A DNA stretch of 64,000 bases, taken from assembly GCA_022648685.1 (NCBI GenBank), contig JALCMW010000004.1, positions 62,001 to 126,000 of the forward strand, given 5' to 3'. Shown in pieces: positions 16,729-27,413 of the stretch. Every line of letters starts with the position of its first letter. Position 1 is the stretch's first letter. The notes beneath the pieces were generated by a model that worked only from the letters and a program-made list of their open reading frames with translations, was not told where the DNA came from and searched no databases. Position numbers and translations under genes: made by a program. Source of the stretch: Bacteroidales bacterium. GTDB lineage: Bacteria; Bacteroidota; Bacteroidia; Bacteroidales; UBA932.

Positions 16729-18603
16729 GTGTCTTTACTTGATAAAGTAAATTCGCCGCAAGACATCAAAAATTTCAGCATGGACGAGCTCAGAACTCTC
16801 TGTGCTGAAATCCGCGGTTATATGGTTGAATGCTGTTCATCCAATCCTGGACATCTGGCATCCAGTCTTGGTGCCGTCGAACTGATTGTAGGAATGCATT
16901 ATGTATTCGATGCGCCGAAAGACAAGCTCATTTTCGATGTCGGACATCAGGCTTATGCGCATAAGATACTCACCGGCCGGAAGGATATTTTCAAGAAAAA
17001 CCGTACGAAAGAAGGCATAAGCGGCTTCCCGAAACGAGGAGAAAGCGAATATGATGCGTTCGGAGTCGGACATTCTTCAACATCGATATCGGCGGCTTTG
17101 GGAATTGCCGAAGCTGCAAGGATACAGGGCCTTGATGAAAAAGTCGTGGCTTTGATAGGAGACGGTGCCCTTACGGGAGGACTGGCTCTGGAAGGGCTGA
17201 ACAATGCCGGGGACAGAAAGACGGATTTGCTCGTAATATTGAACGACAACAATTTATCCATTGATATAAACATAGGGGCATTGCATGACAATCTTCTGAA
17301 CATCACCACAAATCCCACATACAACAAATTGAAGGAAAATGTTTGGAATACGATGGGGGAAGGCAAATTCAGAACAGCAATGCAAAGATTCGTCACCGGC
17401 ACAAAATCTTCGATAGTCAAAGATTCCGGAGGGGATTTGTTCGAAGCTTTGGGATTCAGGTATTTCGGGCCTATAGACGGAAATGACGAAGAACAAGTTG
17501 TCAAGGCATTGAAAAGGCTGGGCACCTTGCATGGTCCGAGAATCCTGCATGCCATTACAACCAAAGGCAAAGGTTATGCACCGGCCGAAAAGGATCCCAC
17601 CGTCTGGCATGCGCCGGGGCTTTTCAATCCGGAAACCGGAGAAAGAATCAAGACCAGATACGAAGCCGCAAGATACCAGGATGTCTTCGGGAAGACACTT
17701 ACCGAACTTGCCAAAATAGATAAAAGGGTGGTTGGAATAACCCCCGCAATGTCCTCCGGCTGCGGGATGCAGGAATTCGCCAATGAATTTCCGGAAAGAT
17801 TCTTCGATGTGGGCATAGAAGAAGAGCATGCGGCAACTTTTTCCGCAGGACTGGCATCGGAAGGGATGAAACCTTTTTGTAACATTTATTCATCTTTTTC
17901 CCAAAGGGCATATGATGAAATCATACACGATATAGCATTGCAGAAACTTCCTGTCGTTCTTTGTCTCGACAGGGCAGGACTGGTAGGAGAAGACGGGGCG
18001 ACACATCAGGGATGCTTCGATATGGCTGCATACAGAAGTATACCGAACACTATAATATCTTCACCGAAAGATGAACTTGAGCTCAGGAATCTGATGTATA
18101 CCGGCATGCATAGCGAAACAGGACCATTTATCATCAGATACCCCAGAGGATGCGGAGAAGGCGTTGAATGGAAAGAGAAGGAATTCGTTACATTGGAAAC
18201 AGGCAAAGGCGAGATGATGCTGAAAGGTAGCGGACTGGCAATTTTGGCAATAGGGCCCGTTGCCAACAGGGCATACGAAGCCGCTGTCGAATACGGAAAG
18301 CTCCATGGAGTAAATCCGTATGTATTCAATATGAGATATCTCAAGCCTATGGATACCGGAATCCTGGAAGAAGTTGCCGGGGAATGCAAGATGATCCTGA
18401 CAGTTGAAGAAGGCTGTCTAGCAGGGGGCCTGTTCGGAGCTGTAACCGAATACATGGCGGAGCATAATCATTTGCTAACGATCCATGGAGCCGGAATCCC
18501 GGATAAGTTCATAGCCCAGGACAAGCAAAGGTGCCAGCGGGAGGAATGCGGACTCGATACCGGGAATATCCTTGAGAGGATAACGGAAATGATGCGTCCA
18601 TAA
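16729..18603 (+). CDS. dxs: 1-deoxy-D-xylulose-5-phosphate synthase
   Basis: Condenses pyruvate and glyceraldehyde-3-phosphate, the first step of the non-mevalonate isoprenoid pathway and a source of precursor for thiamine and pyridoxal. The thiamine-diphosphate site is visible as VALIGDGALTGGLALEGLN with NDNNLSID about 30 residues on. The conserved transketolase-fold pyrimidine domain includes DRAGLVGEDGATHQG. The start is GTG at 16729, chosen because an AGGAGAG ribosome-binding site lies just upstream at 16716-16722 and MSLLDKVNSPQDIK fits the family. At 624 residues it is standard length. It is 11 bp after the MFS gene. Confidence 0.96.
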   Translation: MSLLDKVNSPQDIKNFSMDELRTLCAEIRGYMVECCSSNPGHLASSLGAVELIVGMHYVFDAPKDKLIFDVGHQAYAHKILTGRKDIFKKNRTKEGISGFPKRGESEYDAFGVGHSSTSISAALGIAEAARIQGLDEKVVALIGDGALTGGLALEGLNNAGDRKTDLLVILNDNNLSIDINIGALHDNLLNITTNPTYNKLKENVWNTMGEGKFRTAMQRFVTGTKSSIVKDSGGDLFEALGFRYFGPIDGNDEEQVVKALKRLGTLHGPRILHAITTKGKGYAPAEKDPTVWHAPGLFNPETGERIKTRYEAARYQDVFGKTLTELAKIDKRVVGITPAMSSGCGMQEFANEFPERFFDVGIEEEHAATFSAGLASEGMKPFCNIYSSFSQRAYDEIIHDIALQKLPVVLCLDRAGLVGEDGATHQGCFDMAAYRSIPNTIISSPKDELELRNLMYTGMHSETGPFIIRYPRGCGEGVEWKEKEFVTLETGKGEMMLKGSGLAILAIGPVANRAYEAAVEYGKLHGVNPYVFNMRYLKPMDTGILEEVAGECKMILTVEEGCLAGGLFGAVTEYMAEHNHLLTIHGAGIPDKFIAQDKQRCQREECGLDTGNILERITEMMRP

Positions 18604-18680
18604 CGATAAGAGAATGAAAAGGATCTCGTTCTGCGAAGGTCTCCGGAGTACTAAAAGACGAAAATAAAATCATAAAAAGT

Positions 18681-18711
18681 TTTGGAGTATAAGAATAATT
18701 ACATATCTTTG
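18681..18711 (+). promoter_or_regulatory. Bacteroidetes-type promoter of the tRNA-tuf cluster
   Basis: TTTG at 18681-18684 and TATCTTTG at 18704-18711 are separated by exactly 19 bp, an excellent match to the primary sigma promoter of Bacteroidetes (-33 TTTG, -7 TAnnTTTG). It lies 36 bp before the first tRNA. Confidence 0.85.
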
Positions 18712-18747
18712 CAATCCTCTTTCGATTAAGGGGAATTGACATATACC

Positions 18748-18821
18748 GCCGATGTAGCTCAGTTGGCTAGAGCACGTGATTTGTAATCTCGGGGTCGTGG
18801 GTTCAACTCCCTCCATCGGCT
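18748..18821 (+). tRNA. tRNA-Thr (anticodon TGT)
   Basis: The acceptor stem GCCGATG pairs with CATCGGC, with discriminator T. D-arm GCTC/GAGC and T-arm GTTCAA are present. The anticodon loop TTTGTAA gives TGT. One T-T mismatch is seen in the anticodon stem. CCA is not encoded. Confidence 0.95.
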
Positions 18822-18858
18822 CAATTCCGGACTTATCCGGAATAATAATATTATATTT

Positions 18859-18941
18859 GGGGAGATACCAAAGTGGCCAACTGGGGCAGACTGTAAATCT
18901 GCTGGCTTACGCCTTCGTAGGTCCGAATCCTGCTCTCCCCA
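18859..18941 (+). tRNA. tRNA-Tyr (anticodon GTA)
   Basis: The acceptor stem GGGGAGA pairs with TCTCCCC and the discriminator is A. The anticodon loop CTGTAAA gives GTA. The 83-nt length comes from the long variable arm typical of bacterial tRNA-Tyr. CCA is not encoded. Confidence 0.95.
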
Positions 18942-18948
18942 CTTTTTT

Positions 18949-19021
18949 GCGGAAGTAGCTCAGTTGGTAGAGCATTAGCCTTCCAAGCTAAGGGTCGCGA
19001 GTCCGAATCTCGTCTTCCGCT
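18949..19021 (+). tRNA. tRNA-Gly (anticodon TCC)
   Basis: The acceptor stem GCGGAAG pairs with CTTCCGC. The anticodon stem TTAGC/GCTAA encloses the loop CTTCCAA, giving TCC. It lies 7 nt after tRNA-Tyr. Confidence 0.95.
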
Positions 19022-19029
19022 CACAGAAA

Positions 19030-19101
<72 letters not shown>

Positions 19102-19146
19102 CAACTTTGTATTTTTTTGCATCAAAACACATTTAAACATAATATT

Positions 19147-20343
19147 ATGGCTAAAGAAACATTTTTAAGAGACAAACCACACGTCAACATAGGCACAATC
19201 GGCCATGTTGACCATGGCAAAACCACCTTGACTGCCGCCATCACCAAGGTATTGGCAGAGAAAGGTTTCAGCAGGAACGACGAGGTCAAGTCATTCGACC
19301 AGATCGACAACGCCCCGGAAGAGAAAGCACGTGGTATCACTATCAACACTGCACATGTAGAATACGAAACGGCAAAACGTCACTATGCACATGTAGATTG
19401 CCCGGGACATGCTGATTACGTTAAAAATATGGTTACAGGTGCGGCTCAGATGGATGGCGCCATTCTTGTCGTAGCAGCAACGGACGGTCCGATGCCGCAG
19501 ACACGTGAACACATCCTTCTTGCACGTCAGGTAAATGTTCCGAAAATTGTTGTTTTCCTTAACAAGGTTGACCTTGTGGACGATCCTGAAATGTTGGATC
19601 TCGTCGAAATGGAGACAAGGGATTTGCTCTCATTCTATGGATTCGACGGTGCCAATTGCCCTGTCATCCGCGGTTCGGCTCTCGGTGCATTGAACGGAGA
19701 CCCGCAATGGGAAGCAAAAGTCATCGAACTTATGGACGCCGTTGACGAATATATTCCGGTTCCTGTCCGTGACAATGAGAAACCGTTCCTTATGCCTATC
19801 GAGGATATCTTCTCGATTACCGGACGTGGAACAGTTGTTACCGGCCGTGTGGAAAGAGGTATTATCCATGTAAACGATCCTGTAGAACTTATCGGCTTCG
19901 GTGACGCACCAAGGCCTACGGTTGTTACCGGCGTTGAAATGTTCCGTAAGCTTCTTAACGAAGGAGAAGCCGGCGATAATGTAGGACTGCTTCTTAGGGG
20001 CATCGATAAAAAAGATGTCAAGAGAGGTGAAGTCGTTGCAAAACCTGGGACAGTAACTCCTCATACGGAATTCAAGGCTCAGATCTATGTTCTCAAGAAA
20101 GAGGAAGGCGGTCGTCATACACCGTTCCATAACCATTATCGTCCTCAGTTCTTCATCCGTACGCTTGACGTAACGGGAGAAATCACTCTTCCGGAAGGTG
20201 TTGAAATGGTTATGCCTGGAGATAACGTAGAAATCGATGTCAAGCTTATCACTCCGGTAGCGCTTAACGAGAATCTTCGTTTCGCCATCCGTGAAGGAGG
20301 CAAGACCGTAGGTGCAGGTCAGGTTATCAAGATTGAAGAATAA
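19147..20343 (+). CDS. tuf: Elongation factor Tu
   Basis: The GTPase that brings aminoacyl-tRNA to the ribosome. G1 [10 protein letters not shown], switch [15 protein letters not shown]4 NKVD and the C-terminal beta-barrel domains ([13 protein letters not shown], then [20 protein letters not shown]) are complete. ATG at 19147 gives 398 residues ([20 protein letters not shown]). The longer open frame from 19117 uses a non-ATG codon in the spacer after the tRNA. It is placed in a Thr-Tyr-Gly-Thr tRNA cluster and is followed by a terminator-like hairpin, then tRNA-Trp and secE. Confidence 0.98.
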   Translation: MAKETFLRDKPHVNIGTIGHVDHGKTTLTAAITKVLAEKGFSRNDEVKSFDQIDNAPEEKARGITINTAHVEYETAKRHYAHVDCPGHADYVKNMVTGAAQMDGAILVVAATDGPMPQTREHILLARQVNVPKIVVFLNKVDLVDDPEMLDLVEMETRDLLSFYGFDGANCPVIRGSALGALNGDPQWEAKVIELMDAVDEYIPVPVRDNEKPFLMPIEDIFSITGRGTVVTGRVERGIIHVNDPVELIGFGDAPRPTVVTGVEMFRKLLNEGEAGDNVGLLLRGIDKKDVKRGEVVAKPGTVTPHTEFKAQIYVLKKEEGGRHTPFHNHYRPQFFIRTLDVTGEITLPEGVEMVMPGDNVEIDVKLITPVALNENLRFAIREGGKTVGAGQVIKIEE

Positions 20344-20361
20344 TCGGATCTTACGTATATG

Positions 20362-20395
20362 AGCGGGAAATACGACAATGTGTATCTCGCTTTTT
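20362..20395 (+). terminator. Terminator-like hairpin after tuf
   Basis: AGCGGGAAATAC pairs imperfectly with GTATCTCGCT (one G-T pair, small bulge) and is followed by TTTTT. It lies just before tRNA-Trp and could partly separate tuf from the downstream genes. Confidence 0.55.
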
Positions 20396-20467
20396 AGGGA
20401 CATAGTATAAGGGTTAGTATAGTGGTCTCCAAAACCATTGATGGGCGTTCGAATCGCTCTGTCCCTG
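20396..20467 (+). tRNA. tRNA-Trp (anticodon CCA)
   Basis: The acceptor stem AGGGACA pairs with TGTCCCT and the discriminator is G. The anticodon stem GTGGT/ACCAT (last pair G-T) with loop CTCCAAA gives CCA. The position between tuf and secE is common among bacteria. Confidence 0.95.
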
Positions 20468-20551
20468 CAAAATATCAAAGGTTACGATTTGGTAAATGTT
20501 TAACAGGCATTGTATTAGCTTCCAATTTTACAATGTCCATTAAAAGCAAAG

Positions 20552-20740
20552 ATGAGAAAGTTCATTAACTATTGTAAAGAGTCTTTCGTTGAGCTTACGA
20601 AAAAAGTGACATGGCCCACATGGGACAAGATGCAGAATATGGCATTGCTTGTCATGGTGACCACAGTGTTGCTTGCCGCAATTCTCTTCGTCGTAGACTT
20701 TGCTTTCGAACATCTGATGGCTGCTATTTACACATTGTAA
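20552..20740 (+). CDS. secE: Preprotein translocase subunit SecE
   Basis: A 62-residue protein with an amphipathic N-terminal helix (SFVELTKKVTWPTWDKMQ, the conserved SecE motif) and one membrane segment at about residues 29-58. This is the single-span short form. It is part of the SecYEG channel in the inner membrane. It lies directly before nusG, the order found in most bacteria. Confidence 0.95.
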   Translation: MRKFINYCKESFVELTKKVTWPTWDKMQNMALLVMVTTVLLAAILFVVDFAFEHLMAAIYTL

Positions 20741-20755
20741 TTAACGTAAATTACT

Positions 20756-21328
20756 ATGGGCGAAAAAAAATGGTATGTTCTTCGGACAGCGGGAAGCAAA
20801 GAAAAGAAGGCTAAGGACTATCTTGAAAAAGAGATAGAAAGAAGCAACCTTCAGGATCAGGTATCACAAATTCTGATTCCGGTAAAGAAAGAGATAGTAA
20901 CCAAAAACAACAAAAGGAAAGAAGTTGAAAGACTCCTTTTTCCAGGTTACATATTGATTCAGGCCGAACTCAGTCCGGAACTTGAATATATAATCCGGAA
21001 TCTTATTCCGGGAATGTCCGGTTTCCTTACCGAGAAAAGATCTTCGGCGGAAAATGCCGCCCAGACCGAACGAGTCCCTGTTCCATTAAGGGATGCGGAA
21101 GCTCAGAGGATTCTTGGAAAACAAGATGAGAACGCCGAAGCACCTGCCGAAACGGAAATCGATTATACGGTTAACGATTCGGTAAAAATAATCGACGGGC
21201 CATTCAGCGGGTTCAGCGGAACGATAGATGATATCGATGCAGACAGAAGCAGACTCAAAGTAGTAGTAGTGATCTTCGGCAGAAAAACACTGCTGGAACT
21301 CAGCTTTACACAAGTAACTAAAGAATAA
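20756..21328 (+). CDS. nusG: Transcription termination/antitermination protein NusG
   Basis: Binds RNA polymerase and couples it to Rho or to the ribosome. The NGN domain begins with [20 protein letters not shown] and includes [14 protein letters not shown]. The C-terminal KOW motif is [23 protein letters not shown]. Between the domains (about residues 95-130) is a variable insert rich in Glu and Ala. It is 15 bp after secE and 10 bp before rplK. Confidence 0.96.
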   Translation: MGEKKWYVLRTAGSKEKKAKDYLEKEIERSNLQDQVSQILIPVKKEIVTKNNKRKEVERLLFPGYILIQAELSPELEYIIRNLIPGMSGFLTEKRSSAENAAQTERVPVPLRDAEAQRILGKQDENAEAPAETEIDYTVNDSVKIIDGPFSGFSGTIDDIDADRSRLKVVVVIFGRKTLLELSFTQVTKE

Positions 21329-21338
21329 CAAATTTATC

Positions 21339-21785
21339 ATGGCAAAAGAAGTTACCGGGTTCATAAAACTCCAGATCAAAGGCGGAGCGGCTAATCCCGC
21401 ACCTCCCGTAGGACCTGCTCTCGGTTCCAAAGGCTTGAACATAATGGACTTCTGCAAACAGTTCAACGCTGCGACACAGAATGCGGCCGGCAAAATACTG
21501 CCGGTAGTCATTACGGTCTATTCGGACAAGTCGTTTTCATTCGTAATAAAACAACCTCCCGTATCCGTATCCCTTAAGGAAGCAGCCAAGATCAAGAAAG
21601 GCTCCAGCGAGTCTAACAGAATCAAAGTCGCTTCGGTTACTTGGGACCAGGTCAAGGAGATTGCACAGGAAAAGATGCCTGACCTCAACGCTTTCACACT
21701 GAAATCAGCGATGAAGATGGTAGCCGGAACAGCAAGAAGCATGGGCATCACAGTACAAGGAGAATTTCCTGAGGATATAAAATAA
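21339..21785 (+). CDS. rplK: 50S ribosomal protein L11
   Basis: Binds 23S rRNA at the GTPase-associated centre. The N-terminal proline-rich [20 protein letters not shown] and the C-terminal RNA-binding [18 protein letters not shown] are diagnostic. It has 148 residues, slightly longer than in E. coli. It lies in the nusG-rplK-rplA run with 11 bp to rplA. Confidence 0.97.
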   Translation: MAKEVTGFIKLQIKGGAANPAPPVGPALGSKGLNIMDFCKQFNAATQNAAGKILPVVITVYSDKSFSFVIKQPPVSVSLKEAAKIKKGSSESNRIKVASVTWDQVKEIAQEKMPDLNAFTLKSAMKMVAGTARSMGITVQGEFPEDIK

Positions 21786-21796
21786 TCACGTGCAAA

Positions 21797-22501
21797 ATGA
21801 GTAAAGTTACTAAAAACGAAAAGACTGTATTAGCAAAATACGATCAGTCGAAACAGTATGATCTTCCTCAGGCATGTGAAATCCTGAAAGAGATTACTTA
21901 TACTAAATTCGACGCGACGGTCGAGCTTACCGCAAATCTCGGAGTTGATCCGAGAAAAGCGAATCAGATGATCCGCGGTGTGGTAACACTTCCTAACGGA
22001 ACGGGAAAAGTATCGAGGGTCTTGGTCCTCTGTACTCCTGACAAAGAGGAAGAAGCTAAAGAAGCGGGAGCCGATTATGTCGGACTGGACGAATATATTG
22101 ACAAGATCAAAGGAGGCTGGATTGACGTTGATGTCATCATCTGCACTCCGTCGGTAATGGCTAAAGTCGGTCCTATCGGCCGTATACTCGGCCCAAGGGG
22201 TCTCATGCCTAATCCGAAAACGGGAACTGTCACTATGGAAATAGCCAATGCCGTAAAGGAAGTAAAAGCCGGAAAGATCGATTTCAAAGTAGACAAGACC
22301 GGTATCATTCACACGGGAGTAGGTAAAGTATCGTTTACACCTCAGCAAATAAGCGAGAACGCTATGGCTGTAATAAACGAGATTATTAAACTTAAACCTC
22401 AATCCCTGAAGGGTACATATCTTAAGAGCGCCTCGATATGTACGACGATGAGTCCCGGCATCAAGCTTAATATAAAATCATTCACCAATAGTGCTGAGTA
22501 A
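21797..22501 (+). CDS. rplA: 50S ribosomal protein L1
   Basis: Forms the L1 stalk of the large subunit and in many bacteria represses its own operon. The signature region VGRLGPxGLMPNPK is seen here as [36 protein letters not shown] is in the C-terminal part. It has 234 residues. rplJ follows after 20 bp, so there is no room for the long L10 leader known from E. coli. Confidence 0.97.
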   Translation: MSKVTKNEKTVLAKYDQSKQYDLPQACEILKEITYTKFDATVELTANLGVDPRKANQMIRGVVTLPNGTGKVSRVLVLCTPDKEEEAKEAGADYVGLDEYIDKIKGGWIDVDVIICTPSVMAKVGPIGRILGPRGLMPNPKTGTVTMEIANAVKEVKAGKIDFKVDKTGIIHTGVGKVSFTPQQISENAMAVINEIIKLKPQSLKGTYLKSASICTTMSPGIKLNIKSFTNSAE

Positions 22502-22521
22502 AAGTAAAAAAGTTCGCAATT

Positions 22522-23052
22522 ATGAAAAAAGAAATTAAAGAACAAATACTTGGAAATATCTCGGCGCAATTTAAGCAGTATCCTAACTTTTATCTTGTCG
22601 ATATTGCGGGACTGAATGCCGAAGATACCGGAAAACTTCGTCGCATATGCTTCGAATCGGGAATCAAACTTGTTGTCGTCAAAAACACTCTGTTCAACAA
22701 AGTGATAGAAAGTGTAGACAACGAAGAAATCAAACAGCTTGTATCCACCCTCAAAGGGAATACGGCCGTAATGTACACTGAAGTAGCGAACGAACCTGCA
22801 AAACTCATAAAAAAGCTGCAGAAAGGCGGAGCGGAAAAGCCGGCTCTCAAAGGAGCTTACGTACAGGAATGCGCATTTGTCGGAGCTGATAAACTCGACG
22901 AACTTTGTGCAATCAAATCCAAAGAAGAACTTATCGGCGATGTTATCGCTCTTCTTCAATCCCCTGCACGCAATGTCATTTCAGCTCTCGAATCAGCCGG
23001 AGGCAAACTCGCAGGTATCGTCAAGACACTTTCTGAAAAAGAAGAAAAATAA
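22522..23052 (+). CDS. rplJ: 50S ribosomal protein L10
   Basis: Stalk base protein that anchors L7/L12 dimers. The N-terminal rRNA-binding domain contains FYLVDIAGLNAEDTGKLRR and LVVVKNTLFNKV. The C-terminal helix (VIALLQSPARNVISALESAG) that binds L7/L12 is present. It has 176 residues. It lies between rplA and rplL as usual. Confidence 0.96.
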   Translation: MKKEIKEQILGNISAQFKQYPNFYLVDIAGLNAEDTGKLRRICFESGIKLVVVKNTLFNKVIESVDNEEIKQLVSTLKGNTAVMYTEVANEPAKLIKKLQKGGAEKPALKGAYVQECAFVGADKLDELCAIKSKEELIGDVIALLQSPARNVISALESAGGKLAGIVKTLSEKEEK

Positions 23053-23086
23053 AAAAATAACTATAACAATTTAAACATTTATAATT

Positions 23087-23464
23087 ATGGCAGATGTAAA
23101 ATCACTTGCAGAAGAGTTGGTTAATCTTTCTGTAAAAGACGTACAGGAACTCGCTAAAGTTCTGAAAGAGGAATACGGTATCGAGCCTGCAGCAGCTGCA
23201 GTCGCTGTCGCAGCTCCGGCAGCAGCAGAAGCAGCAGCACCGGCTGAACAGACTGAATTTACAGTCGTTCTCAAATCGGCAGGACAGGCTAAACTTAATG
23301 TTATCAAAGCCGTTAAGGAAGCCACCGGGCTTGGCCTTAAGGAAGCGAAAGATTTAGTTGACAAAGCACCGGATTCTGTTATTAAAGAGAAAGTATCTAA
23401 AGCCGAGGCCGACCAACTTAAGTCCGCTCTCGAAGAAGCAGGAGCGGAAGTTGAAGTTAAATAA
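23087..23464 (+). CDS. rplL: 50S ribosomal protein L7/L12
   Basis: The multicopy stalk protein that recruits translational GTPases. An N-terminal dimerisation helix is followed by an Ala/Glu/Pro hinge (about residues 36-60) and a C-terminal domain with the conserved [20 protein letters not shown] and [11 protein letters not shown]. It has 125 residues. A hairpin with a T-run follows 33 bp after the stop, before rpoB. Confidence 0.97.
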   Translation: MADVKSLAEELVNLSVKDVQELAKVLKEEYGIEPAAAAVAVAAPAAAEAAAPAEQTEFTVVLKSAGQAKLNVIKAVKEATGLGLKEAKDLVDKAPDSVIKEKVSKAEADQLKSALEEAGAEVEVK

Positions 23465-23497
23465 CTCCATCTTCTTCCCCATGCGGGAACAAATTCA

Positions 23498-23531
23498 GGT
23501 TTAGAGTCCTATAATGGCTCTAAACCTTTTT
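23498..23531 (+). terminator. Attenuator-like hairpin between rplL and rpoB
   Basis: GGTTTAGAG pairs perfectly with CTCTAAACC across a loop of about 11 nt and is followed by TTTTT. It lies 33 bp after rplL and ends 38 bp before the rpoB ATG. An attenuator at this place would lower polymerase-subunit expression relative to ribosomal proteins, as is known for E. coli. Confidence 0.8.
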
Positions 23532-23568
23532 GTCGTATTTAAGTTTTTCTCTATTTCAAAGGCAGAAT

Positions 23569-26500
23569 ATGTCAATAAAGACTAAAAACAAGCGAATTGA
23601 TTTCGCATCATCAAAAATCCTGGATTATCCCGATCTACTTGAAGTTCAGCTGAAATCTTTCAAAGATTTCTTTCAGCTTGAAACAACACCTGAAAACAGA
23701 AAAGACGAAGGCCTTTACAGAGTCTTTCAGGAAATATTTCCTATAGAAGATACCAGGAACAATTACAAACTGGAATTTATCGATTATTTCATCGATCCTC
23801 CACAATATTCGATTGACGAATGTCTTGACAGAGGGCTGACTTACAATGTCCCCCTGAAAGCAAAACTTCGGCTTTCATGCACCGATCCGGAACATGAGGA
23901 TTTCGATACGAGGGTTCAGGATGTATATTTGGGAAATATCCCTTACATGACCCCTGCCGGCACGTTTATAATCAACGGATCCGAAAGGATCATAGTTTCG
24001 CAGCTGCACAGGTCCCCGGGAGTATTCTTCGATCAAAGCATGCATGCCAACGGTACGAAGTTATATTCGGCAAGAATCATCCCGTTCAAAGGATCATGGA
24101 TCGAATTCGCTACGGACATCAACAATGTCATGTACGCTTATATCGACCGCAAAAAGAAATTACCTGTCACAACGTTGCTCAGGGCAATCGGTTATAACAG
24201 TGACAAAGATATAATTGACATTTTCGGACTTGCCGACGAGGTGGAGACGAAACCTGAAAAACTAAAAGAAAACGAAGGCAGGAAGTTTGCCGCAAAAGTT
24301 CTCAAAACGTGGACTGAAGATTTCGAAGATGAGGACACCGGTGAAGTGATCCCTATCGAGAGAACTATCCCGATTGTGGAAAGGGGCGAGATTCTGAACG
24401 ATGACACTATTGCCAGAATCAAAGACGCGGAAGTCAAGACTATCCTGCTTCAGAAAGATGAAGCAAACTCAAACGAGTACGCTATAATTTACAATACTCT
24501 GCAAAAAGATCCGACAAATACGGAGATTGAAGCGGTAAATTATATCTATAAGCAATTGAGGAATTCCGAACCGCCTGATGAAGCCACGGCAAGGGATGTA
24601 ATAGACAAATTGTTCTTCTCTGAAAAGAGATATGACTTGGGTGAAGTAGGAAGATACCGCATAAACAAAAAGCTGAATCTTACTACGGATCCGAAGACAA
24701 GGGTTCTGACCAACAATGATATAATAGAGATAATAAAATATCTCATACAGCTGATCAATTCGAAAGCCACCGTCGATGATATCGACCACTTGAGCAACAG
24801 AAGGGTGCGTTCCGTAGGAGAACAGCTTGCGAACCAGTTCAGTGTCGGTCTGTCAAGGATGGCACGAACCATACGTGAAAGGATGAATGTAAGGGACAGC
24901 GAGCAGTTCAATCCGATAGATTTGATCAACGCCAAGACATTGTCTTCCGTAATCAATTCATTCTTCGGGACAAGCCAGCTTTCCCAATTTATGGATCAGA
25001 CAAATCCGCTTGCAGAAATCACTCACAAAAGGAGACTTTCCGCGCTCGGACCGGGAGGTTTGTCGAGAGACAGGGCCGGATTCGAAGTACGAGATGTCCA
25101 TTATACCCATTACGGTCGTCTCTGCCCTATCGAATCGCCGGAAGGACCTAATATCGGACTTATATCGTCTTTGTGCGTATATGCAAGGATAAACGAGCTG
25201 GGATTCATCGAGACACCTTATCGTAAAGTCGAGAAAGGCAAAGTGGACCTGTCCGATACCGGATGGAAATACATGAGTGCCGAAGAAGAAGAGAATAAAC
25301 TCGTCTCGCTTGCCAACGTCAAAATGTCTGACGACGGAAAAATCCAGGAAGAGAGGATACAGTGCCGCAAGGAAGCTGATTTCCCTGTTGTCACAAAAGA
25401 ACAGGTCGACTATATGGACGTTGCACCTAACCAGATGGCATCGGTAGCAGCATCGCTTATTCCGTTCCTCGAGCATGATGATGCCCACCGTGCATTGATG
25501 GGAGCGAACATGATGAGACAGGCCGTTCCTCTTTTGAATCCGGAATCCCCTGTCGTAGGAACCGGACTTGAAGAAAGGGTCTGCCTGGATTCGAGGACTC
25601 AATACGTTGCAGAACGCAAAGGTGAGGTCACATACGTCGATGCCAACGTAATCCGCATAAAATACAATCTTTCCGACGATGAGAAATTCGTAAGTTTCTC
25701 ACCGGAAGAAACCGAATACAAGCTTCCGATATACAGAAGGACGAATCAAAGTACCACGATAACCTTGAAACCTATCGTCCATAAAGGGGAGATTGTCGAG
25801 AAAGGCCAGGTACTTACGGAAGGATATGCCACACAGGATGGTGAATTGGCTTTGGGAAGAAATCTTAAAGTCGCATTCATGCCATGGAAGGGATACAACT
25901 ATGAGGATGCCATCGTCCTTTCCGAAGAAATGGTCAAATGGGATGTGCTGACTTCCGTACATGTCGATGAATACCTCACTGAAGTACGTGATACGAAACG
26001 CGGCATGGAGGAACTTACATCGGACATACCTAATGTCAGTGAAGATGCTACACGCAATCTGGACAAGAACGGCATTATCAGGATAGGAGCCCACATTGAC
26101 CCGGGCGACATCATGATAGGCAAGATCACCCCGAAAGGTGAAAGCGATCCTTCTCCTGAAGAAAAACTCCTGAAAGCAATATTCGGAGATAAGGCCGGAG
26201 ATGTCAAAGATGCATCCCTCAAAGCCAATCCGTCTCTTGCAGGAACAATAATCAAGACGGCCCTTTATGCAAAAGCGTCAAAAGAAAACAACAGAAGAGG
26301 GGCGAAAGCGGATCTGAAAGCGAAAATCGACATCAAGCAGGAGGAATTCGACACTTTGGCCGAGAAGCTTCATGCCGAATTCATCAGCAAACTTGCAACC
26401 CTTACACAAGGGAAGAAAAGCGCCGGAATCAACGATCTCTATGGCGTTGAAATAATTCCGAAAGGAAAGGATATAACCGCTGAGAAGATCAAGGACATAA

Positions 26501-27387
26501 ATTATGAGAACATTAACTCCAACAAGTGGACTAATGATAAGAATACAAATACTCTTATCAGAGAACTCATAAACAACTATTGCCTTTCTTACAAGATTGC
26601 CGAATCAGATTTCAAACGTGAGATCGACAAGCTCAAAGTCGGAGACGAATTGCCGAACGGAGTCATGCAGCTTGCCAAAGTATATGTGGCGAAGAAGAGA
26701 AAGATCACTGTAGGCGACAAGATGGCGGGACGACACGGCAACAAAGGTATCGTCGCAAAAATAGTCAGACAGGAAGATATGCCTTTCCTCGAAGACGGAG
26801 CACCTGTTGATATCGTATTGAACCCTCTGGGTGTGCCTTCTCGTATGAATTTGGGACAGATCTACGAGACCGTGCTCGGATGGGCCGGAGACGTGCTCGG
26901 ACTCAAATTCAGCACACCGATTTTCGACGGTGCAAGCATAGACGAAATTTGTGCATATACCGACAAGGCCGGTGTTCCAAGATTCGGCAAAACAAGACTT
27001 CGCGACGGTGGAACCGGAGATTGGTTCGACCAGCCTGCGACCGTCGGAGTGATCTACATGATCAAGCTCGGACATATGGTTGACGATAAAATGCATGCCA
27101 GATCGATCGGACCTTATTCCCTCATCACCCAACAGCCGTTGGGAGGTAAGGCACAATTCGGAGGTCAGAGATTCGGCGAAATGGAAGTCTGGGCTCTCGA
27201 AGCCTTCGGAGCGGCAAATGCCCTTCAGGAAATACTTACCGTGAAATCCGATGACGTAAACGGCAGATCCAAGACATATGAAGCGATAGTCAAAGGGGAT
27301 CCGATGCCGACCCCTGGTATTCCAGAGTCGCTTAATGTCCTTCTGCACGAACTTCGGGGTCTGGGACTCAAAGTCACATTGGATTAA
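23569..27387 (+). CDS. rpoB: DNA-directed RNA polymerase subunit beta
   Basis: Catalytic subunit of RNA polymerase. The rifampicin-binding cluster [19 protein letters not shown] with [15 protein letters not shown] and [16 protein letters not shown] is intact and wild-type in appearance. The conserved [12 protein letters not shown] and the C-terminal [20 protein letters not shown] are present. The open frame extends back to a TTG at 23530, but ATG at 23569 ([12 protein letters not shown]) is chosen because the earlier part is the attenuator region. It has 1,272 residues. rpoC follows after 26 bp. Confidence 0.98.
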   Translation: MSIKTKNKRIDFASSKILDYPDLLEVQLKSFKDFFQLETTPENRKDEGLYRVFQEIFPIEDTRNNYKLEFIDYFIDPPQYSIDECLDRGLTYNVPLKAKLRLSCTDPEHEDFDTRVQDVYLGNIPYMTPAGTFIINGSERIIVSQLHRSPGVFFDQSMHANGTKLYSARIIPFKGSWIEFATDINNVMYAYIDRKKKLPVTTLLRAIGYNSDKDIIDIFGLADEVETKPEKLKENEGRKFAAKVLKTWTEDFEDEDTGEVIPIERTIPIVERGEILNDDTIARIKDAEVKTILLQKDEANSNEYAIIYNTLQKDPTNTEIEAVNYIYKQLRNSEPPDEATARDVIDKLFFSEKRYDLGEVGRYRINKKLNLTTDPKTRVLTNNDIIEIIKYLIQLINSKATVDDIDHLSNRRVRSVGEQLANQFSVGLSRMARTIRERMNVRDSEQFNPIDLINAKTLSSVINSFFGTSQLSQFMDQTNPLAEITHKRRLSALGPGGLSRDRAGFEVRDVHYTHYGRLCPIESPEGPNIGLISSLCVYARINELGFIETPYRKVEKGKVDLSDTGWKYMSAEEEENKLVSLANVKMSDDGKIQEERIQCRKEADFPVVTKEQVDYMDVAPNQMASVAASLIPFLEHDDAHRALMGANMMRQAVPLLNPESPVVGTGLEERVCLDSRTQYVAERKGEVTYVDANVIRIKYNLSDDEKFVSFSPEETEYKLPIYRRTNQSTTITLKPIVHKGEIVEKGQVLTEGYATQDGELALGRNLKVAFMPWKGYNYEDAIVLSEEMVKWDVLTSVHVDEYLTEVRDTKRGMEELTSDIPNVSEDATRNLDKNGIIRIGAHIDPGDIMIGKITPKGESDPSPEEKLLKAIFGDKAGDVKDASLKANPSLAGTIIKTALYAKASKENNRRGAKADLKAKIDIKQEEFDTLAEKLHAEFISKLATLTQGKKSAGINDLYGVEIIPKGKDITAEKIKDINYENINSNKWTNDKNTNTLIRELINNYCLSYKIAESDFKREIDKLKVGDELPNGVMQLAKVYVAKKRKITVGDKMAGRHGNKGIVAKIVRQEDMPFLEDGAPVDIVLNPLGVPSRMNLGQIYETVLGWAGDVLGLKFSTPIFDGASIDEICAYTDKAGVPRFGKTRLRDGGTGDWFDQPATVGVIYMIKLGHMVDDKMHARSIGPYSLITQQPLGGKAQFGGQRFGEMEVWALEAFGAANALQEILTVKSDDVNGRSKTYEAIVKGDPMPTPGIPESLNVLLHELRGLGLKVTLD

Positions 27388-27413
27388 TTAAAGACAATTT
27401 GATATAACGAAAT

